This document shows, in pieces, positions 59,465 through 64,000 of a stretch of DNA of 64,000 nt. The DNA is from JAIXWP01 sp964428835 (GTDB lineage Bacteria; Bacteroidota; Bacteroidia; Flavobacteriales_D; Sanyastnellaceae), in NCBI GenBank assembly GCA_964428835.1, contig CAYRZQ010000020.1:1-64000 (forward strand), given 5' to 3'. The notes below the pieces were generated by a model that was not told where the DNA came from, made no database searches, and saw only the letters and a list, made by a program, of their open reading frames with translations. A program made the position numbers and the translations under genes. The number at the start of each line of letters is the position of its first letter. Position 1 is the first letter of the stretch.

Positions 59465-60094
59465 TTACTTTTTGATGATTTCTGCAACCACTTCGTGAGC
59501 GTTACCAACGAACACGATGTTATTGCTGTTCATAATATCATACGTGTTTACCATGCTAGCGATTTGAACGCGTGCTCTCTGCAAGTTGCGTGAAGAGAGG
59601 TAAACAGCATCATTTCTTTCTGGGATCAACACGAGGGTCTTCTTGTCGTTCAAGTTCAAATTCTTGATTACTTGAGCGAATTCCTTCGTCTTGGGAGCAG
59701 CGAACGTGATAGCATCAACGATAGTGATTCCGTTCTCTTTTACTTTGTAGCTGAGAGCTGAAGCACGAGCAAGACGTTGAGTGCTCTTGTTCACTTTGAT
59801 ATCATAGCTTCTTGGTTGTGGACCGAAGATGCTACCACCTTGGCGGAACAATGGGTTTTTGATGCTACCCTTTCTTGAACCACCTGTACCCTTTTGTTTG
59901 TGCAATTTTCTGGTAGAACCGTGAATTTCGCCGCGGTGCTTTGTTTTGTGAGTACCTGTGCGTTGAGCAGCGAGGTATCTTTTCACATCCAAGTAGATCG
60001 CGTGATCATTAGGCTCGATAGCGAACACTGCCTCATCGAGGGTAACTTTCTTACCGGTCTTTTGACCTTGTGTATTTAATACTTCGAGTTGCAT
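59465..60094 (-). CDS. rplD: 50S ribosomal protein L4
   Basis: A 209-residue protein whose loop reaches into the exit tunnel and which represses the S10 operon in E. coli. HKTKHRGEIHGSTRKLHKQK and GSIFGPQPRSYDIKVNKSTQ are the conserved loop and following part. 1 bp from rplC. Confidence 0.97.
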   Translation of the reverse strand: MQLEVLNTQGQKTGKKVTLDEAVFAIEPNDHAIYLDVKRYLAAQRTGTHKTKHRGEIHGSTRKLHKQKGTGGSRKGSIKNPLFRQGGSIFGPQPRSYDIKVNKSTQRLARASALSYKVKENGITIVDAITFAAPKTKEFAQVIKNLNLNDKKTLVLIPERNDAVYLSSRNLQRARVQIASMVNTYDIMNSNNIVFVGNAHEVVAEIIKK

Positions 60095-60095
60095 G

Positions 60096-60716
60096 TTACT
60101 TCACGATTAATACGGTAGCACCATTGAAACCTGGTACGGCACCTTTGATGAGTATTAAGTTTTCTTCTGGGAGGATCTTAACGATCTCAAGGTTCTGAAC
60201 TGTTCTGCGCTCAGCACCTGTTCTTCCTGCCATGCGCATTCCTGGGAATACACGTGATGGGTCAGAAGAAGCACCCAATGAACCGGGAGCTCTCAAACGG
60301 TTGTGCTGACCGTGTGTGCTCTCTCCTACTCCGGAGAATCCGTGACGCTTCACAACGCCTTGGAAACCTTTACCCTTGGTAGTTCCGATTACATCTACGT
60401 TTTCGCCTTCAGCGAACACTTCTTCAACTTTGATAGCGTCTCCGAGTTTGTACTCACCTTCGAATTCTTTGAATTCAACGAGTTCTTTCTTTGGAGTAAC
60501 GCCAGCCTTCTTGAAGTGACCTTGAAGTGGCTTTGACGTATTCTTTTCCTTCTTTTCGCCGAAGGCTAGCTGGATAGCTGAGTAGCCGTCCTTTTCAATG
60601 GTCTTGATCTGTGTCACCACACATGGACCAGCCTCTATCACTGTGCATGGAATATTCTTTCCAGCGGCACTGTAGACACTAGTCATTCCGACCTTTTTAC
60701 CAATTATACCTGGCAT
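60096..60716 (-). CDS. rplC: 50S ribosomal protein L3
   Basis: A 206-residue early-assembly protein with a loop near the peptidyl transferase centre. MPGIIGKKVGMTSVYSAAG begins it; GFQGVVKRHGFSGVGESTHG and GASSDPSRVFPGMRMAGRTG are the core. Follows rpsJ by 25 bp. Confidence 0.98.
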   Translation of the reverse strand: MPGIIGKKVGMTSVYSAAGKNIPCTVIEAGPCVVTQIKTIEKDGYSAIQLAFGEKKEKNTSKPLQGHFKKAGVTPKKELVEFKEFEGEYKLGDAIKVEEVFAEGENVDVIGTTKGKGFQGVVKRHGFSGVGESTHGQHNRLRAPGSLGASSDPSRVFPGMRMAGRTGAERRTVQNLEIVKILPEENLILIKGAVPGFNGATVLIVK

Positions 60717-60741
60717 GTGTTCTGTTTTTTATTGTTTGTGA

Positions 60742-61047
60742 CTACACTTTAATTTCTACTTCAACACCGCTTGGAAGCTCGAGCTTCATGAGCGCATCTA
60801 CCGTCTTTGAAGAAGAGCTGTAGATATCGAGCAATCTCTTGTAAGAGCTCAACTCGAACTGTTCACGAGCCTTCTTGTTAACGTGTGGCGAGCGCAACAC
60901 AGTGTAAATTCTTTTGTGAGTAGGAAGTGGAATTGGACCATTCACTACAGCACCCGTTGCCTTTACGGTTTTAACGATCTTTTCTGCTGACTTGTCAACG
61001 AGGTTGTGATCGTAGGACTTAAGTTTTATTCTAATCTTCTGAGCCAT
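60742..61047 (-). CDS. rpsJ: 30S ribosomal protein S10
   Basis: A 101-residue protein of the 30S head that also binds NusB in antitermination. IRIKLKSYDHNLVDKSAEKI and GPIPLPTHKRIYTVLRSPHV are the family blocks. Follows fusA by 13 bp, with no tuf gene between them. Confidence 0.98.
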   Translation of the reverse strand: MAQKIRIKLKSYDHNLVDKSAEKIVKTVKATGAVVNGPIPLPTHKRIYTVLRSPHVNKKAREQFELSSYKRLLDIYSSSSKTVDALMKLELPSGVEVEIKV

Positions 61048-61060
61048 CTACTGGTTTATA

Positions 61061-63166
61061 TTAGGCGTTGGCTTTTCCTTTCACTTTTGATATAACAGCT
61101 TCTGCTACGTTGTTTGGAGCAGGAGAGTAATTGCTAAATTCCATTGTAGAAGTAGCACGACCTGAGGTGATGGTACGTAAGTCAGTTACATAACCAAACA
61201 TTTCAGAGAGTGGCACTTTCGCAGAGATAACAGTAGCACCATTTCTTTCGCTGGTACCTTCGATCATTCCGCGACGCTTGTTCAAGTCACCGATAACATC
61301 ACCCATGTTTTCTGCTGGAGTTACAACTTCCAACTTCATGATAGGCTCGAGAAGGATTGGACGACACTTAGGCATTGCTTCACGGTAAGCCATCTTAGCG
61401 CACAATTCGAATGAAAGAGCGTCAGAGTCAACCGCGTGGAATGAACCGTCGTTCAATTCTACTTTGAGAGAATCTACTGGGTATCCAGCCAACACACCAT
61501 TGGTCATAGCTTCTTTGAAGCCTTTTTCCACTGATGGGATGAATTCTCTTGGGATGTTACCACCCTTGATATTGTTTACGAATACGAGACCTGGTTTTTC
61601 TGGATCGTCGTTTGGACCGATGTTGATAACGATATCAGCGAATTTACCGCGACCACCAGACTGCTTCTTGTACACTTCTCTGTGGTTGGTGTTACCAGTG
61701 ATAGTCTCTTTGTAAGATACTTGTGGTGCACCTTGGTTACATTCTACTTTGAATTCGCGACGGAGACGGTCAACGATGATCTCGAGGTGAAGCTCACCCA
61801 TACCGCTGATGATTGTTTGACCAGAATCTTCGTCTGTTCTAACGCGGAATGTTGGATCTTCTTCAGCGAGTTTGGCGAGAGCCATACCCATTTTATCAGA
61901 GTCAGCTTGAGTCTTAGGCTCAACAGCGATACCGATAACGGGCTCTGGGAAGTTCATTGCTTCGAGAATGATTGGATTCTTCTCGTCACAAAGGGTATCC
62001 CCTGTTTTGATATCTTTAAATCCTACTACAGCTCCGATATCACCGGCACCGAGTCTTTCGATTGGATTTTGCTTGTTAGCGTGCATTTGGAAGATACGAG
62101 AGATACGCTCTTTGTTTCCGCTGCGTGTGTTCAATACATAAGAACCTGCTTCCAACACACCAGAATATGCACGAGTGAATGCTAGACGACCTACGAATGG
62201 GTCAGTAGCGATTTTGAATGCGAGACCTGCGAATGGTTCAGCGAAGTCTGGCTTACGAGAAATCTCTTCACCAGTATCAGGATGAGTTCCTTTTACGCTT
62301 TCCTTATCAAGTGGACTTGGAAGGATTTCCATTACCAAGTCGAGCATTGTCTGAACACCTTTGTTCTTGAATGAAGAACCACACACCATTGGAACGATCT
62401 TCATATCGAGGCAAGCTTGGCGCAATGCATCGAGGATTTCGCGTTCAGTGATTGAGTTTGGATCATCGAAGAACTTCATCATCAAGTTGTCGTCATATTC
62501 TGACACAGCCTCGAGGAGTTTTTCTCTGTACTCAGTAGCTTCTTCCAACATATCTGCTGGGATGTCTACTACCTCGTAAGTCATACCCTTGTCGTGCTCA
62601 TTCCAGATCATTCCGCGGAAGTTGATCAAATCAACTACACCTTTGAAATCATCTTCTGCACCGATTGGGAGTTGGAGTGGAACCGCGTTGCTACCCAACA
62701 TGTCTTTCACCTGCTTAACAACCTTGAGGAAGTCAGCACCTTGGCGGTCCATTTTATTTACGAAACCGATACGTACTACGCTGTAGTTGTCAGCGAGACG
62801 CCAGTTTGTTTCAGATTGTGGTTCAACACCGTCAACGGCGCTGAAGAGGAACACGAGGCCATCAAGAACGCGAAGTGATCTGTTTACTTCAACTGTGAAG
62901 TCAACGTGACCAGGAGTGTCGATGATGTTAACGTGATATTTGTTACCGCGGTAGTTCCAGAAAACTGTAGTCGCAGCAGAAGTGATAGTGATACCTCTTT
63001 CTTGCTCTTGCGCCATCCAGTCCATAGTGGCAGCACCGTCGTGTACTTCACCAATTTTGTGGTTCACACCAGAGTAGTAAAGAATACGCTCAGTAGTCGT
63101 AGTCTTTCCTGCGTCGATGTGAGCAGCAATTCCGATATTTCTTGTGAATTTTAAATCGCGTGACAT
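61061..63166 (-). CDS. fusA: Elongation factor G
   Basis: A 701-residue translocation GTPase. G1 loop AHIDAGKTTTTERIL, G3 DTPGHVDFTVEV, G4 NKMDRQGADF; the usual domain II to V follow, with SGMGELHLEIIVDRLRREF in domain III and PILLEPIMKLEVVTP at the start of domain V. Normal length. Lies between rpsG (27 bp) and rpsJ. Confidence 0.98.
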   Translation of the reverse strand: MSRDLKFTRNIGIAAHIDAGKTTTTERILYYSGVNHKIGEVHDGAATMDWMAQEQERGITITSAATTVFWNYRGNKYHVNIIDTPGHVDFTVEVNRSLRVLDGLVFLFSAVDGVEPQSETNWRLADNYSVVRIGFVNKMDRQGADFLKVVKQVKDMLGSNAVPLQLPIGAEDDFKGVVDLINFRGMIWNEHDKGMTYEVVDIPADMLEEATEYREKLLEAVSEYDDNLMMKFFDDPNSITEREILDALRQACLDMKIVPMVCGSSFKNKGVQTMLDLVMEILPSPLDKESVKGTHPDTGEEISRKPDFAEPFAGLAFKIATDPFVGRLAFTRAYSGVLEAGSYVLNTRSGNKERISRIFQMHANKQNPIERLGAGDIGAVVGFKDIKTGDTLCDEKNPIILEAMNFPEPVIGIAVEPKTQADSDKMGMALAKLAEEDPTFRVRTDEDSGQTIISGMGELHLEIIVDRLRREFKVECNQGAPQVSYKETITGNTNHREVYKKQSGGRGKFADIVINIGPNDDPEKPGLVFVNNIKGGNIPREFIPSVEKGFKEAMTNGVLAGYPVDSLKVELNDGSFHAVDSDALSFELCAKMAYREAMPKCRPILLEPIMKLEVVTPAENMGDVIGDLNKRRGMIEGTSERNGATVISAKVPLSEMFGYVTDLRTITSGRATSTMEFSNYSPAPNNVAEAVISKVKGKANA

Positions 63167-63193
63167 TTCTGTATCTCTTTATTGAATTGCTGA

Positions 63194-63661
63194 TTAGAAT
63201 CTAAAGTGAGAGAATGCTTTGTTAGCTTCAGCCATACGGTGCACGTCTTCTTTCTTTTTGAAAGCTGCGCCTTCACCTTTTGAAGCGGCGATGATTTCAC
63301 CAGCCAACTTCTCAGACATGTTTTTCTCGTTACGGTTTCTCGCGTAGTTGATCAACCACTTCATCGCCATTGAATTGCGACGGTCTTCACGAATTGGAGA
63401 TGGGATTTGGAACGTAGCACCACCAACACGACGGCTTCTCACCTCAACTGCTGGAGTAACGTTTTCCAATGCCTTTTTCCAGATTTCCAAACCATCCTCG
63501 TTGGTCTTAGCTGCCACTCTCTCGATTGCATCGTAGAAAATGGTGAAAGCTGTACCCTTCTTACCTTGAAGCATCAAGTTGTTTACGAACTTGGTTACCA
63601 CCACTTCGTTGAACTTTGGGTCTGGGAGGACGGCGATTTTTTTGGCCTTTCTTCTTCTCAT
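63194..63661 (-). CDS. rpsG: 30S ribosomal protein S7
   Basis: A 155-residue protein that nucleates the 30S head and contacts E-site tRNA. MRRRKAKKIAVLPDPKFNEV, EVRSRRVGGATFQIPSPIRE and EDVHRMAEANKAFSHFRF match the family. Between rpsL (21 bp) and fusA. Confidence 0.98.
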   Translation of the reverse strand: MRRRKAKKIAVLPDPKFNEVVVTKFVNNLMLQGKKGTAFTIFYDAIERVAAKTNEDGLEIWKKALENVTPAVEVRSRRVGGATFQIPSPIREDRRNSMAMKWLINYARNRNEKNMSEKLAGEIIAASKGEGAAFKKKEDVHRMAEANKAFSHFRF

Positions 63662-63682
63662 GATATTATTACCTTGAAAGGA

Positions 63683-64000
63683 TTATTTCTTTACTTTAGG
63701 ACGTTTTGTACCGTATTTCGAACGACGTTGACCACGGCCGTTTACACCCGCTGTATCGAGGGCTCCACGAACGATGTGGTAACGTACCCCTGGAAGGTCC
63801 TTCACACGACCGCCTCTTACGAGAACGATGCTGTGCTCTTGAAGGTTGTGACCTTCACCGCCGATGTAGGCGATGATTTCAAAACCGTTCGTCAAACGAA
63901 CCTTAGCCACCTTGCGGAGAGCTGAGTTCGGCTTCTTAGGAGTAGTTGTATATACTTTAGTACATACACCTCTGCGCTGTGGGCATGAGGTCAAAGCGGC
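63683..64000 (-). CDS. rpsL: 30S ribosomal protein S12, 5' end cut by window
   Basis: About 105 of the 124 or so residues are visible; the start lies beyond the right edge. TSCPQRRGVCTKVYTTTPKK holds the PNSALRK region where streptomycin-resistance changes occur, and GVRYHIVRGALDTAGVNGRG the end. Decoding-site protein, first gene of the str operon. Confidence 0.97.
   Translation of the reverse strand, partial: AALTSCPQRRGVCTKVYTTTPKKPNSALRKVAKVRLTNGFEIIAYIGGEGHNLQEHSIVLVRGGRVKDLPGVRYHIVRGALDTAGVNGRGQRRSKYGTKRPKVKK

Noticed and set aside
1..64000. rRNA, tRNA, integrase, transposase or phage structural genes
   Set aside because: I looked for them because a defence island and repeats were present, but found no tRNA cloverleaf, no rRNA block and no recombinase frame.

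Overview
The window looks like a chromosome segment of a Bacteroidota bacterium, most likely of the order Flavobacteriales. The reasons are: promoters with the TAnnTTTG -7 box instead of the sigma-70 -10; starts mostly without a Shine-Dalgarno sequence; two secreted proteins with C-terminal sorting-type domains; L36 and S14 in their cysteine-poor forms; and a long str-S10-spc-alpha ribosomal run ordered as in that phylum. No rRNA, tRNA or CRISPR array was seen. There are two assembly gaps: 100 N at 9949-10048 inside a tandem repeat, and 10 N at 36458-36467 inside a gene.

Layout. Positions 1-9.9 kb are ordinary chromosome: a Nif3-like protein, a CdsZ-type coiled-coil protein with a long histone-H1-like tail, an AAA ATPase, a helical-repeat protein, a secreted M1 peptidase, a queuosine-precursor transporter and a pirin. 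From 9.9 to 16.4 kb the DNA is rearranged: degenerate octamer arrays, a perfect 226-bp duplication, an internally deleted gene copy, a frameshifted DUF3307 gene beside a SatD-family gene, and a CrtA-like protein. At least seven reading frames in 4.2-16.2 kb end inside an octamer array, always with the stop-dense strand as the coding strand.

From 16.4 to 24.1 kb lie a SIR2-like gene, a five-gene overlapping operon of exported proteins built around a trypsin-like protease, and remnants of an Mrr nuclease and of a TIR/deoxyribosyltransferase-like protein. The stretch 24.2-42 kb is a defence island. It holds an XRE regulator and RmuC, then a putative abiF-type non-coding RNA with its own promoter and terminator. 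After that comes an almost gapless 12.8-kb run on the + strand: Abi_2 (HEPN), UDG-like protein, HARE-HTH/GIY-YIG nuclease, type III Mod and Res, small wHTH protein, membrane protein, 72-aa protein, DndD-like ATPase, DndE-like/HerA-like protein (probably one fused gene across the 10-N gap), and two more membrane proteins. Converging on it from the - strand are AbiH, a membrane-anchored DarT-like toxin and its neighbour.

The most interesting candidate system is mod-res followed by DndD/DndE/HerA homologues and membrane proteins, with no DndA or DndC. This suggests a methylation-based counterpart of phosphorothioation defence. The combination is seen directly; the function is inferred.

From 42.3 to 64 kb, on the - strand, are enolase, carA (between hexamer arrays), a four-helix-bundle gene, a DUF1761 membrane protein, and then the run rplQ back to rpsL, including rpoA, secY, map, infA and fusA.
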